Below the pieces are notes generated by a model that was given only the letters and a program-made list of their open reading frames with translations, did no database searches and had not been told where the DNA came from. Made by a program: the position numbers and the translations under genes. 64,000 bases of DNA from Fratercula arctica (Eukaryota; Chordata; Aves; Charadriiformes; Alcidae): positions 12,631,587 through 12,695,586 of the forward strand of contig CANTUZ010000002.1 in assembly GCA_947846985.1 (NCBI GenBank), written 5' to 3'. Below are positions 1 to 13,905 of this stretch, piece after piece (the first letter of the stretch is position 1; each line of letters begins with the position of its first letter).

Positions 1-3000
1 GGATGCCCACCTGCAGATGAGCTACCAAGGGGGATCTTCTATGCCTAAAAACAAGTGCAAAAGCAGGCAGCGTGGAGAGGAGGTACAGACTTCTGTCTGT
101 GAATGGTTTTTGACCATAAAATACAACTTCCTTCAAGTCGGCAAGTGAACAGCTTTTATTTACGTTGGTGAAGGCAAAGGGTCTTGACCTTGAATGTCAA
201 TTACTGTATCTGAAATGGCATAAAAAAACCAGACTAAAGTCAGCATCTGCAAGAGAGGAGGAGGAACAGGCTGTGGGACAGGGAGGGTGACATCATGTTT
301 TTGCCAATTTTCTTTTGCAGGAGCTGGTGTGATTCAGTGCAGTGACACCCGGGGGCAGGAGCACCCAAGTATCTGAGCGGAGGCTGTGGGCGCGAGTCTC
401 AGTTCAGGCAGATCCTGACTGATGTTTTCAGAGGTTGAGAAATCAGGTTTAGTCTTAAAAAAAAGACCCGCTTCCCCAAACTCCTAGAAGGCTTTTTTGT
501 AACTGAGATTTGAGAAAGGTTAGCATAATATTCTGCTTACCAAAGAGACCACGCTTTCTATTATTGATTACAGGAGGCTTTGCCAAAAGGGTGAGCACCC
601 GTTCTAGTGATCTCGCTGGGCATGAGGCCTCCCCCAACAAGGTATTAACTGTGTCTGTAGTACATTGTCTGTAGCACATTGCCCCGAGTGCTCTAGAAAT
701 GCTATGTGTAATGTTACATATCTATAAGTATCTTATTTGTTGGGCACTTAAGTATCTAAACATGCTCTGGTTCTTCCAAACCCCATCCCTCCACGCAGTG
801 CTGTTGGACTCAATGAGCCTTCAGCAATCAAGTGTCTGCAGAGTCTCAGCTGCTTGTTTGAGTTTTTACCTTGAACCACCTAGAACTGTATTTGAAATAC
901 AACATATTTCTGCTCTCCCACTAGAAAGCCATAACCACTGAGATATCCTCTTCCACTCTCCTCTCCCCCTCACTGAAAAAGGAATTTTTTTCGCCCTTCA
1001 GTGTCTTCCTGGCTCAAAGTGACTTGAAGGGAGCAGAGAAAGGTAAAGCCAAACACATGAACAAGTCGACATCAGGCTTTTTCCTAAGCAGCTTCTGTGA
1101 TGCCGCAATCAACTGCTCTGTCAATAGCCTTTGTATTTATTTTCCCATACCAAAGGCCAAAGATTAATTTAGCTGGATGTCCACTCCACCTTGCAACAAA
1201 GCCCTGTGTTATACTCGATAACATGCAGAGCTATTTTAATCCGGCTTAATTTGATCTTGATCTTTAGTTAATATCCTTTTGATTTTTCCTCTAACCTGTT
1301 TTCCTGAAGTTTACAAGTATAAAATCATAGGAGAAATGGTATCTAACTTCTGATCCACTTTGTTAATAAGCCGATTACAAGTATTTAAAGTTATCTCCTC
1401 TTCTCCAGATGCAACAGAACAAATGACCTCTAAACACTGGCAGTCTTGCCAACAAGTTACAGAGCTCTTGCTGGAAATAAACAATGTCAAAATGCAGATG
1501 CAGACCTTGGTCCTGCAAGTTGAACCATCATGAAAGTCAAGCTGAGCTTGGTGGAGCCTATCAAGGCATAGATTTTCAGTCCTGCAATTCCATCAAATGT
1601 GCAATTTTTGACTTGAAGAAACTGCCAATAAAAGGTGATTTACACAAAACATTTGGTGAGTATCATGGAGTGATTTCTCCGCAATGCAGTGAGTTTTTCC
1701 ACTGTCTGCGGTTAGAGGCAGCTAGTGCTTGGCCCAAGGACAGCAAAGGTGCTGCTGCTGACCATGCTTGCCTCCTGCCTCTATTCCTCATGCCTTTGGT
1801 TGTCTTTTTTTACATCATAATTTCTTGGACAGGGTCAACCCCCTTGTTGTGTGTTTGGATGGTGGCTGGTGAGTCGGAGGCTCCAATACAGGCACTCTGT
1901 CTCTGGGGCAGAGGGCTGTGGGTATTTGTGCTTCCCATAGCGCGGTGACAAGAGGGATCGCTCTTGGGGTGACATCCAGCAGTTGGTGCAAATGTAGGTC
2001 AGGCCTGATCTGGGGATGTGGGACCGGTGGGGCATGAAGACCTGGTTGGGATTCTCCTCTGGGGACCTGTGGAGGGGCAGTTAGAAGACGAACAAGAGCA
2101 TGGGGTTTTTAGCGCTCAAGTGCTGTGGAAGGAAGCTCCTTGACCCAAGGGAATCCGACTACCTGGGCCAGGGGGACTTGAAGTGATGGGGCTTGTCCAT
2201 GAGACACCGGTGAATTGCCAGACTTGCAGGAGGGCTCTGGCCATCAGAAAGCTGCAGGCACTGGGACAGTGTCTTGTGCTTGCTGAGGGATCGGCCCTTT
2301 GCAGATGTGTTGAGAATAACTCTTGTCCAAGGGCTCTACACAGAAAATGTGCTGCATGCCACGGGCGCTGCTGTAGGGCCGCACCATTTTTCCCCATAAG
2401 AGAGCCCGTCTCCTCTCTGTGACACTGATTTTATACTGGTGTAGCTCCATTACCAACATCAGCTTTACACTGGGTATCTGAGAGCAGAGACAGATTGTTT
2501 TTCTTATTTGGGAAGAAAACAAGTCTTTTCTTCTTCCTTAGGAATGACTCTGCAGGGAAAAGATTGCAATTTCCTGCCCATATGCTCCCTGGTCCTTTCA
2601 ATGGAAAGATGTCATTGTTTTAAAAATGAACAATTATTCAGGAATCTACATACACTTAAAAGACGTTAAATGAGGAAATCTCTGACACTGCCCCTAAAGC
2701 TGCATAAGTTAATAAATAATATGCAAGGCTAAATTCTTAATTTGGGTATTTATCTTTCCATTTTTTTAATTTAACTAATTTTCAAAGAGTAAATCAGCAC
2801 CAAGATATGTAAAAACTTCAGGGAAGAATGAAGGAAACGTTCTGGCTGTGGCTGGACAACAGGTATGTGACTGATTTGTGCCAGAAGATGGTGTTTGACA
2901 GTGCCTGGTGGCCACTAAACCATCTCTCCTACTCATGTCAAAGACCTGTTGGCGAGCCGTTGGGTGGGCGCGCTTGGGACTGCCACCTCCAGCCATCCCA

Positions 3001-3749
3001 CCATTCCTTCCTGGAGCTTCCACCGTAGGGCTGGGGAGAGCAATTTCAGCATCCACACAAGACGTGCCCTCATCTCACAGCTCTTCCGAAGTTCTACTCT
3101 GTTGCTAATGCACCTGCCTTATTTTCCTTCTTTTTCCAGAAATTTTGTATCCTGTGCACTTCTCAAAAGCTCTCCCTGGGCGAACAGAGTTGCTGGCCCT
3201 AGGTGTTTCCCAGCGAGGGATGTTTGAGCACACGGCGATGTGTCGTTAGGAATAAACGCCAGCAGAGGGCATGCCAAGATATGCAGACGGGAAAAAATAA
3301 AATTACGTATGTTCAGTTTGTCTGAGGAGTTGGGCAAAACTCTGTTGGTTCATAATTCATGTGCCTGTAGGACATTGTAAGGGAATATAATTGGTCTGTC
3401 AGGGCAGTGGTGGTATTTTGCTTTGAAAAATGCTATCAACAAAATATCTTAAACCAGCTACGAATGTAGCATGATTTTAGATGTGCTGATGGGAAGAAAA
3501 GAGCCTCCCTTCCCCTGACTCACCTGTTCCTCTTCCATTAACCTTTACTCCACAACAGGTAGGAAAAGGTAATAGTATAAGCAGAGTTTTGCTCTTTTAA
3601 AGGCACAGAAGCTTTTTGCATTTTAATAATTGCATCTCTCATTTTTATAAAATCTTAATTAAATAAATGCTAGCTCCTGTTGCTCTTCAGAGCTAGATTT
3701 ACACTATGTAGGTTTGTGGCATGAGATGTTTTCCAGCTTTCCTCAGTGG
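1..3749. other. Intergenic sequence, no gene recognised
   Basis: No coding exon with recognisable homology was found on either strand. The longest frame (1484-1948 plus, 154 codons) has no domain, starts in ordinary AT-rich sequence and is best read as chance. One old interspersed-repeat relic lies at 2420-2491. The stretch just before the CR1 is AT-rich and unremarkable. Confidence 0.6.
2420..2491. repeat. Relic of an old amniote interspersed repeat (ACTGGTGTA... type)
   Basis: The stretch combines ATTTTATACTGGTGTAGCTCC, a ...TTTACACTGG... block and a GAGAGCAGAGA end. It resembles a partly palindromic repeat that I recall as common in turtles and birds (paired ACTGGTGTAA and TTACACTGG arms). 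I cannot name the family. The copy is short and diverged. Confidence 0.4.
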
Positions 3750-4681
3750 CTGGAGCTGAACTTAGCAAGGGACGCAAAGAATAAGAAGGACTTCTATGGG
3801 TATGTCAGTCAGAAAAGGAAGGTCAAAGAGAGCCTACCCCCCCTTTGCAAGGCTGGCAAACTGGTAACAACGGATGAGGTACTCAACAGCATTTTTGCCT
3901 CAGTCTTCACTAGCACATCTCTCCCCACACCTCTTGAGTGGATGGACTGCAACACAGGGACTAGGGGAACAAAGTCCCTCCAACTGCGAGAGAAGATCAA
4001 GTTTGTGACCACCTGAGGAACCTGAACTTGCAGAAATCTATGGAACCTGACGAGATGCATCCCAGAGTCCTGAGGGAACTGGCTGATGTAGTTGCCAAGC
4101 CACCGTCCATGATATTTGAAAAGTCATGGCAGTCAGGTGAAGTCCCTGGTGACTGGAAAAAGGGAAACATTGCACCTGTTTTTAAAAAGGGTAGAAAGGA
4201 GGGCCATGGGAACTACTGACCTGTCAGCCTCACCTCTGTGCCTGGGAAGATCATGGAACAGATCTTCCTTGAAGCTATAATAAGGTACATGGAAGACAGG
4301 GGGGTGATTTGAGACAGCCAGCATGGCATCACCAAGGGCAAGTCCTGCCTGACCAACCTAGTAGCCTTCTGTGATGGAGTGACTACATCAGTGGACAAGG
4401 GGAGAGCTATGGATATCATCTCTCTGGAATTCTGTAAGGCCTTGGACATGCTCCCCCACAACATCCTTCTCTCTAAATTGGAGAGAGACGAATTTGATTG
4501 GCGGACTGTTCAGTGGATGAAGAATTGGTTGGATGGTCACATCTAGAGGGTGGTGGTCAACAGCTGAACGTTCCAATGGGGACCAGTGACAAGTGGTGTC
4601 CCTCAGGGGTCTGTAATGGGACCAGTACTGTTCAATATTATCAGTGACATAGACGGTGGGATCGGGTGCACCCTCAGCAAG

Positions 4682-4702
4682 TTTGCAGATGACACCAAGC
4701 TG
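4682..4702 (+). pseudogene. Reverse-transcriptase active-site block (FADDTKL) in the plus-strand CR1
   Basis: The two metal-binding aspartates of the LINE reverse-transcriptase palm motif are intact as codons GAT GAC (4688-4693). The surrounding ORF is broken by stops and frameshifts, so this marks the family and does not indicate an active enzyme. Confidence 0.9.
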
Positions 4703-5487
4703 AGTGGTGTGGTTGACATGCCTGAGGGAAGGGATGCCATCAGAGGGACCTGGACAGGCTTGAGAAGTGGGCCCGTGTGAACCTCATGAGGTTCAACAAG
4801 GCCAAGTGCAAGGTCCTGCACCTGGGTTGGGGCAATCCCTGGTACCAATACAGGCCAGGGGATGAAGGTATGGAGAGCAACTGTGCGGAGAAGGACTTGG
4901 GGGTACTGGTCGATGAAGATCTGGACATGAGCTGGCAATCTGTGCTTGCAGCCCAGAAGGCCAACAGTATCATGGGCTGCATCAAAAGTGTGTCCAGCAC
5001 GTTGAAGGAGGTGATTCTGCTCCTCTACTCCACTCTGGTGAGACTGCACCCCTGGAGTACTGCATCCAGCTCTGGAGCCCTCAGCACAGGAAAGACATGG
5101 ACCTGTTGAAGTGAGTCCAGAGGAAGACCACAAATTTCATCAAAGGGAAGGAGCACCTCTCCTATGGGGACATGCTGAGAGAGTTGGGGTGGTTCAGCTT
5201 GGAGAAGAAAAGGCTCCAGGGAGACCTTACTGCAGCCTTCCAGTACTAAATGGTTTTAAACTAAAAGAGGGTAGATTTGGACTAGATATAAGGAAGAAAA
5301 TTTTTATGCTGAGGGCGGTGAAACACTGGCCCAGGTTACCCAGAGAGGTGGTAGATGCCCCATCCTTGGAAACGTTCAAGGTCAGGTTGGACAGCATTCT
5401 GAGCAACTTGATCTAGTTGAAGATGTCCGTGCCCATGGCAGGGGGGTTGGACTAGATGGCTTTTAAAGGTCCCTTCCAACCCAAGCT

Positions 5488-5506
5488 ATTCTATGATTCT
5501 ATGATT
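5488..5506 (+). repeat. CR1 3'-terminal 8-bp repeats
   Basis: Two tandem ATTCTATG units followed by ATT end the CR1 copy. In this family these short direct repeats replace a poly(A) tail and are thought to help target-primed reverse transcription. Confidence 0.93.
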
Positions 5507-5820
5507 AATATGCTAGTCTGGATGGGACTGTGCACATGGAATGCCCAAATGTGAATCTTCCTGGAGAATAAAACATCTCTTAGGTGTTTGTCATATGGTA
5601 GATGCAAGCAACTAGCTAGCACCAATACAAGTGCCTCCTACCAGGAATATTAATGACATCTGTTGATTAATTTCCTGTAATTTTGCACCATGCAATGGAT
5701 GGGTCTGCCCAAAAACCCCATGGAAAGCCGTCAAGTCCGGGGTGTCCCCTGCTCTGTCCACAGGATGGCTTCAGGCTGTTGCTTGCCTTGTGCTGGACCT
5801 CCACTGCTGCTGGAGGGACA

Positions 5821-5852
5821 AGGCGGTGATGGGATAAGGTGGTGATGGGACC
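5821..5852. repeat. 16-bp tandem duplication
   Basis: Two adjacent 16-bp copies, AAGGCGGTGATGGGAT and AAGGTGGTGATGGGAC, differ at two positions. A degenerate third partial copy may follow. No function is suggested. Confidence 0.8.
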
Positions 5853-8800
5853 AGGGGCTGGTGGGATGAGGTGCTAAAATGATTGCATAGCCCAGATCAA
5901 CTCAGGTGCAAGGGAGCTGATGCTCGCTGTGGGCAGAGAGTGGAATGGAAAATTTGTAGCACGTAGAAAAGAAAAATCTAAGCTTGTTTTTTTTAAAATA
6001 TTCAAAGATAATAAAGTGTTTTAGCTAATCAGGTGCAGTGTTTAATCCAACTGTCCTACACCCTTTAGTTTCTCATAGGTAGGAACACAACTCTTTCCTC
6101 AGAGTCACTGAAATGTGGTTTTATTTTGGCAGGTGGATACAGGGGCTTGGTCCTTACTTGCATCAAGCTAACGCTGGTCTGGAGCAGGCACTGTGTTGCT
6201 TGGGGCTGCACTGCAAACCCGAGGAAGGGTCAGACTCGGTGCTCCGCACTCAGTCGCTGCTTACCGATGCTAGGTCATGACGGCAAAGCCAGTCTGACCC
6301 AGTGAACTGGCCTGTAATACCCACCGGAGAGCTCCTCCTTCTCTTTGGAAACACACAGGTAGTGCCTGCAGCTGGGCTGAGGTGGCGAGATGCTGAGGTG
6401 CGGGGAGTCTTAACCTGCCAGGTGATGGCCAGGGGCAGTTGTGGCCCCACCACCGGCTCCCCCCGCCTGGCTGGCTGGGACTCATTAAGGGGGGTCCTAT
6501 TTAGCACAGGGTTTTCCTACGGCAAATTCTCTGTCCAGGGAGAATGGATCATGTTAAAACCCCAAATTCCCTCAAAAGACATGTTTTCTACAGGTTCCCA
6601 GCATAGTTAAGGCTCCTTACTGTATGGAGATGTATAGTGGCCCTCCCCCTGCCATGTCTTTTGGGCTCTAGGCACAAACCAGTCAGCTAAAACCATCCTG
6701 ACTTACATGGGAAGAGCTTCATTCAATGAAATATTATCCGTACGTGCTCATAATGGAGTGAGGCGAGATCCCTCCCCCAGGAAAGCCTTGCTCAGACAGA
6801 CAGCTGGGGTCAGCTGGAGACAGCTGGGATGACTCCAAAGCCCCATCAGGTGGTGGTAACTCTGATACCTCTGATGAGTCTCTCTGTGGCTGGCATGGGC
6901 TTGAATCGAGCACTTTACCGCTGGAACCATCGCAGTTATAAATGTGTAAACAGGTAAAACAGCCTGCACACAGCCTCTACCCAGGCATGGCTGTTACACA
7001 AAGTGGTTCCTGCCTTAGTTTTTTTCAGTTTTTTTTTACTGTAATTCTTGGGTGAGAGGTTAATGGCACAAGTTCACGGGTGAAAGCAGCTGCAAGGTGT
7101 TTGTTGTTACTCATTTAGGATTTTTTTCTCTCTCTTTGTTGTCTTTTAGGTGATATTTCTTTGAGAAATACTTCACCACCCAAAACTGTGTGTTGTGGTT
7201 GACCAACATATTTTGCAAAGCCGTCGAGTAATGTCTACCCCTGAAAAGTTGCGTTACTTCGAGGTAACGTGGTTTTTTAAACTAAACTAAGCAGTCTTTG
7301 ATTCTTTAATTAAGCAGCAAAAAGATCCCCAAATGAAATGAGGAGTTTGAAGTAAACCAAAACATCTTTTTCAATCCAGCCAAAAATGTGTTATTTTTCC
7401 CTTCAGAAAGGAAATAACCTGACACTTAGATATTTTTGATAGTCCAAACTGCGCTTGTAAAAGCAATGTGTAGGTGGAAAGCGTCATGCACTTTCTGAGA
7501 AGATTTTCTTTAGTACAGATACAGTAATATTTCCAATACTGCCTTTGGTGCCCAATCAATCTCCAATAAAAAAAACTTCTCCTGAATTAGAACAACAACA
7601 ACAAAAAAACCCTCAAAAAACTTGTTTTGGTTGGGCAAAACATGTATAAACTCTAACTAACAGAGAACTGGTGGAGCAATAAACAAACATGTTTAGCACC
7701 TAAGGCACTGGTACCCTCCGCGGACTCTAAGAGTTCATTAAACCTTGCCCTGTAAACTTATGGACCAATTTTGTCTCATGCTGTCTACTCCGCCAAGTTC
7801 TTGCTCTGTAATTCCCTGAACAGGATAAACTCCTAAGCAGTCAGCCAGCAGCAAGAGGAGCAGCAGCTGAGCGTAACCAGCAGTCCCACCGCCTCGCTCG
7901 CTGCCATGCCTGCTTCGCTCCCTGCTTTAAACGATCATTATAATCAATGGAGTAATCAGGGAAATAGCCTGCGTTGCTGCCTGTGCCTTTCTTCTGGGTG
8001 CTTGCTGCATGTCCCACTCCCTCCCCAGCATCAGGATGCCACTGGTCTGGCACTGGGGACCTGGGATCCTGCCTGGGCTGACAGCACGTGCCGGCGATGG
8101 GTGGTGATGGTGCTGCGTCAACAGAGTTCATCTCACCTCCCTCCAGCCACCTCCAAAAAAGAAGGCGTTGCGATGGCGAGAGGTACCTGCGCCCAGCTTA
8201 CACCAAGCGCGTAGCTCGTGGAAGGCAAATGTCATAGGAAAGAAATTCCCATATATGCTCCGTAGGTATATATGCAAAGTTTTAAGTTGGCATGTTGGTC
8301 CCAGCGAGTGAGGAGCAACTGGGAGGGATTTATGAAACATTTGCAAAATCGCAAAGTTAAATGCAAAAGTTTGTGTTTTTATGTCTCTTTCCATTATAGC
8401 AAAATATATGTATTCAGCAAAATGGCAGTTCTGAAGTATAGGAAACTATCATGCTAAGGAAGCTAAGGAAGATGGTTAAAAAAGCAAAATGTCTACCTAT
8501 AATTATTTCCTTTTTTCCACCCTTCATATACTTATTTTCTTCTCTGTGAGCTGGGTCTGTGTTTATCACAACTTAGTCTGAGGTTACGTGGCAGCCACTC
8601 TATGCTATTAACCGAAGCTATCATATATTCTTTACAGATTACAGACCTCAGAAATGCTTTAGAAAACTTGGAATGCAGTCACTAGGCCTCTTTTGTGCTC
8701 CTCTAACTGGCAAATAATGCAAAGCTCCTAGAAAAAGAAAAATGTAAGCTAGTAGATGGTAAGCAGTTACTTGTAAATAGCTTTTCATCCCTCAGAAAGT

Positions 8801-11800
8801 CACGTTTTTAAAGTCCAATAGATGCGGCCGTGGCTGGTTCCCAGAGGGGATCTATGACCCTCTGTTGCCTTCCAGAACGAAGCCTCCATTCCCGCCTGTC
8901 CTGGGCACCGAGTGGAGGAGGGTTTAAACGGTGACACAGCTTGTGCTCAAAATGCTTGTGCTGAGCAGGACTGAGCCATTCCCCTTCCTGGTTTCAGGCA
9001 GAGAAGGAGGATGGGCAATACTGCACGCTGAGGGTGAGCAATATTTTCACCTTTTGTTTTATAAGGATGATGCTGTTTGAAAACACCCGACCGCAGCTGG
9101 GTGTAGGGAGGTGGGAATCACAGTGCTCTGGCAGGGCCTGGGGAGGGTGGTACATACCCTCCATTGGATGCCCATCTCTGAATGCTCCTTTCCAAACATT
9201 AGTCTGTTATAAAAAAGAGTGGGTGTAGCTCTTCCATGCCCCCCCGCTGTGTTTACAGACAGCGATCACAACCACTGGAGCCCAGTCTGGCGGCTGCGTA
9301 GTAAGTGGGCAGCCTCTTCCTGCAGCCCCAGGGTCTGGCTGCTCAGGGACGGTTGGGTATGGTGGTATGGTGCCAAGGTAACATGAGATGGGGTGCCTCT
9401 GAAAATGGCTAAGTTGTGAGAAAGAGCTGTGTGAGAGAGATCTACAAGAAGCTGATCCCTAAGTGATGCGCCCATTGGGTCAGGAGTTGCATTAATGTCA
9501 GTTGGTCACCCTTGATCCTTACCCGATCTGACCCAAAGACTTGTCTTCCTGATTTGACCATGGACCTGTCTCGTCACCACAGGGGTGCCCAGCAATTGCT
9601 GTGCTGTGGCTGTCCCTGGTTTCCATCACCAGAGCTGCTTGGCTCTCCATGCCCAGGGACGGTGGGACTGTGCTGTTCTCAGTGGGATTGCTGCCTGCCA
9701 TCCTCACTTTCAAGCCCTGGCTAGGGGGTCACCTTCCCTTATGGTGTAGCTAGTTGCTCCCTAAGAGTTTTATTTCTTAGTGTTATCTAAATCCCATGAT
9801 TTTGCCACCAGGAGTCCATAGCCTATTCAATTTCTTTGACCACCATTCAAGCACTATTTTAACTACATGTTAAGCAGGGCTGACTTTCTGAAATGGACCC
9901 AAGCCTACTGTGGTAGGAGGACAGTGCTGAATTCAGATGATTTGGGATTTGAACGTTTCCTACTGAAACGAACACCAGGTTCCAGCTAATTTCAATAACA
10001 AAAGCTGTAACAAAATGTAGAAGTATGCATATTTAAGTCACTAGGTGGGAATGAAACACTTCACTGTGCTCTGGATATTGTTCAGAGTTTCACAGTAGTT
10101 ACCTTTGTGCGGGCACATATTTTCTGTATATTTCAGATAACTGGAATAATTATATATACGGTTCTAGTAAGTGGTTAATACAGACGATATGTTCCTACAG
10201 CGAAAGAATGATAACAAGCTCAGTAATTATGGGGAATGGGAATTAAACTTGATGAACTGCATGGGCACAGTAGAATTGCAGTCATGAATTTTGGTTTTGA
10301 TTGATACCAAAACCACATAGTTGCTGGAGATGAATAATAACACTGAAAAATGCATCATTCCAAGCAGTAGTTTAACTTTGTGTACATGCGTGTCAAATTT
10401 AAGTTGAATGTTTGTCTTCAAGCATATGATTATTAAAGAAATATAAACCCTGGCCTGCAGAGATCAAGTATGAATATCTAGTATATTTTGAAAACTGTGC
10501 AGCAATATTTTTATTTCACACTGGGCACCTGCTATAGCTAAATTAATGGGGCTTTTCAAAACTTTTCTCTGAAATGTTCTTTTCCCAAGTTCTGAGTTCC
10601 GAGTTCTTGTGCAGCATCTCATACAGTGATAATAACGATGACACAAGACCCTCTTGGAGCACAGAGCTAGACCATGATGAACTTTATATTGTGGTATTCC
10701 CATGTGTGTTGTCCAGGAGGCGGTGCGGGGCCACCACACCTCTGCCCAGCCCATGGCCATCACCCCAAGGTGACAGGCTTTGCTCGAGCCTCCCTGTTGT
10801 GGATCTCAAGCGAGTGGTCACACAGGTGAAAGGCGCAGACCCCTGCTCCTGAAAGCCATCTCTGGGCAGACAGCCTGTCATCTGTTCCTGAATATTTCAG
10901 GCTTTGTGTGTGCTCTGCTCCTGGGCTGTACCCTTCTTTCTCGTTCCCTTAAAGCCCAAGGCTCCTTTTCCCATGTGGTCTGTGTCCAGCAGTGTCAGCT
11001 GGCAGGTGGTGTGACTTGTTGGCCCAGTGCATTTTGGGGCTGATTTCTTACTGAGTCTTTCTTTACAAGCTCTGTTGGAGAAGTTGCTGCTGCTCATTAA
11101 TCTCATAGAGGGCCAGACTTACTCTTGGCCCTTAATGATATATAGCATTTGATCAGTTCTGTACTGATTAGTGTTGGTCATTTCTGGCTTAAAAAGGGTA
11201 ACTCCTATCTGACTCACTAATGTTTTGGGCTGTAAATTCTCTTTTAGCACATTAGCACTGCTTTGCAGCGTGATATTTGATGGATGAATGTGTATGTTAT
11301 CTATAGCCTATTTTCTTGAAGCTTAGCCCAGAAAAGCGGTGCACTCTACTCTCTCTGGGAATATTGCAGGGTACCTTCATTTTCAGTCATAACCACATTT
11401 AGACATAGTGCTGCAGTTTTAAATTGGGATAATGAAATCTTGACAAGTGGTTTGGACAAATACAACACAAGCAATAACAGAGGCTTTAATAAAATGAAAG
11501 GATTTCCAGGGAATACCTTCATTTCTTCCCTCCTCCAATTTAATTCTTTCTGAGAATAATCAGACCATAACATAAGACTAAATTCAAGAGATGAAGTTCA
11601 ACTGGAGAGGAAATAATGTCCATAAAATGTTTTCAAAGGTTGTTCATTTGTTTGAAATGAGTTCTGTGAGTTGGACTGATGTGCCTTAAATACTTTATAA
11701 GCAAAAATACTTCGCACTTGAAATACCTTTTCATCTCGGGTTCTCAGAGTGTTTTAAAGGAAGGGGGAAGGATAATGTTGCTACTGCCTGTTGCCAACTA

Positions 11801-13854
11801 ACAGCAGACGGCTGAGTCTTTCAAGGCACCTCCTCCAGACCTGACTCCAGTGTGGTGTGGGTTGAGGGGACATCCATCCCATGACCTGGTGTATGCACAG
11901 GGTGGCCATATCTGCCTTCCACATCCTCCTCCCCACTGCGAGCTCTCACTCCAGCTTCAATCCACGATGTGGGAAAAGTAAAAATTTTTGTTGTGTGTTT
12001 TGGGGCATTTGGCTGGAGAACCAGAGGTGCCATGTCAAAATAACTATTGGTTTATTAAGGAAACCTCGGTCAGAGTGAGCTTCGGTTCAGGTGATCAAAG
12101 TAACCTTCACTCAGGTCCAGCAAAACTCCAGATGCCCCCCTTCCCTTCCCCTGCATGGTGAATAAATAGCAAACGCTCAGTGTTGCCAGAAACACTCTAT
12201 CGCCCAGTCTCTCCTCTAAAGGCACGTGCTCCTTTGTCTTTGGTTGTGGTAGCGCTGGTGAGCTTCACATGGCGGGTGTGTCTGCATTACAGCTAATTTA
12301 CTCAGCAGGATGGGTATCTTCTAGATCCCATAGTCTGACAGCCAGCAAAAACTCTCCCAGAGCTCCAGTGATAATGACTTGTCCTACTGAAGCAGAGAAA
12401 AAAATGCATCCTTTATCCCTCGTGCGTCTGTGAAGTCTTGAACATCCGTGGCATGTGAGGTGGCAAGGGAGTGATGGCTGGGGAGGGGCTGGGGCATTGC
12501 GCAGCGCCTTTCAACACGGGAAAGAGCTGAGGATTATTTCATACTTTTGGATGTTGGCTACAGCGTGCTACCAGTTCTGTCTAGCTGAAATGGCCTGTTT
12601 TGAGTCAGGTCCCAGTGAAGGACACTTCATTTCCAGGGGAGAGATGAGTCCCTTTACTGGAGTTCCCTGTATCCAACAGTTTCTCCTGGATACATAACTT
12701 TTAGACAGAGGCGTAACAAAAGCCAGCCAGGGGATGATGAGACTGTGTGCTTCATTAGTACCTTTTGTGTTTCAATGGACAGTGGGGCAATTAACACAGG
12801 GATCATTACACCGGAATTTTGATCATTTGCTCTGCTTATTCATCATAGTACTTCCTCTGAGAATACCAGACTGAGACTAAGCACAGGAATAATTCATGTA
12901 GTTTCTTCTTTGAGATTTCTATCACCTTTTTGGGGTCTAATTGTTTTACAGCCTTAATTCCTGATGTACTTAAGGAGAATATACATAGCGCCTTGCATAT
13001 AAACTGTGGCTTTCAGCTTCTGGTTGAGGTTACCTTCTGCTTGCACCACAGACCAGTAGCTCCACCTGAAAAAAACCTCAAAGCAACAGCCTCAAGGTAT
13101 ACCAAAGTCTAATAAAATATTATAAGAACCATAAAACAAGCCAGAATAAGCCCAAAGGGGTACCTGCTTTGGTCCTAATCCATAAAACTAATATGTAAAA
13201 ACATTACAGAATGGCTTTATTGGGCCAAACCATCTCCAATTACCCCAATGTTTATTTTGACAACAGGTGATGGATGCCCTTAGGGAAGAGTATAAGAACT
13301 GGACAAACAGCGGTAGTGACATTTCTCAAGAATACTCTCCCAGCCTCCAGCAGCAAGACCTTTCTGAGCCAGATATGGTATCTTCATATTTCCTGCTTTA
13401 GATTTATTTTTCTTACATTAATTTATTTGTTTATTATATGTGCCATGAGAGGAGTAATCCGTAATCCTTTCCCAGGGCAGGAGAGGGATCTAGGAGGTCC
13501 ATTTCTCCAAAGGGCCTACATCACCTTCTGCCTACAGTCCCAACCTGCAGGTCGGGAGATGTGGGACCCATTTCCACCAGTGTCACTGAGTGGGACTGGT
13601 GTGGATCACTGCACTTTCTGCCCTGCTATTGCTCTTTTCCTGTTTGCCTTCTCCCTCTCCCACCAGTTTCCATTAGCTTGGCCTCAAAATCTCTCTGCAG
13701 AAGCCAGACCTGTTTTACCGGCGATTTCAGATGTGGAGACATAGGTTGCACTTGTCCAAAATGTGCCAAAGGAGGACTCTGAGGGCACCAAAGGGGGATG
13801 CACCTGGAAGAAAAAAGGACATAAAGTAGCTTTAATTTTAGGCAAATAGCTTCT

Positions 13855-13905
13855 CTGGGCCTCTCTTTCCTGCATCTATAAAATGCTTCTCTCTATAATG
13901 TCAAT
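13855..13905 (+). repeat. MIR/L2-type relic (weak)
   Basis: The stretch GGGCCTCTCTTTCCTGCATC then TATAAAATG resembles the conserved CCTCAGTTTCC...TCTGTAAAATG block of MIR/L2 3' ends. The match is short and diverged. Confidence 0.4.

Larger units (their letters stand above)
3750..5506 (+). mobile_element. CR1 LINE, 5'-truncated, dead reverse-transcriptase copy
   Basis: This is the 3' part of a chicken-repeat-1 non-LTR retrotransposon. Translated fragments show the linker before the reverse transcriptase ([16 protein letters not shown]), then [14 protein letters not shown] and the catalytic FADDTKL block (4682-4702), then RLDIRKKIF and [18 protein letters not shown] near the end of ORF2. The 3' UTR carries the family-typical GGTTGGACTAGATGG... 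segment and ends in two ATTCTATG units plus ATT (5488-5506). The element is 5'-truncated, so the endonuclease region is missing. It is inactive: an in-frame TGA (4217-4219) replaces a codon in the GNY-PVSL block, and the reading frame changes near 4020, 4760 and 5110. The exact 5' edge is uncertain by some tens of bases. Antisense frames across it (for example 4603-5133 minus, 176 codons) are shadows. Confidence 0.95.

Noticed and set aside
321..380. TTTTCTTTTGCAG followed by sequence that might be an exon of the downstream neighbour
   Set aside because: The following sequence soon meets stops in the plus frames and matches no WDR37-like or other protein motif I know.
1484..1948. 154-codon plus-strand open frame
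   Set aside because: No domain, no splice context and no repeat or gene similarity; the hydrophobic C-terminal stretch comes from T-rich sequence.
4603..5133. 176-codon minus-strand open frame
   Set aside because: It is antisense to the plus-strand CR1 ORF2 and has no homology of its own.
13274..13744. 156-codon plus-strand open frame
   Set aside because: T-rich hydrophobic translation, no recognisable family, no transcript signals.
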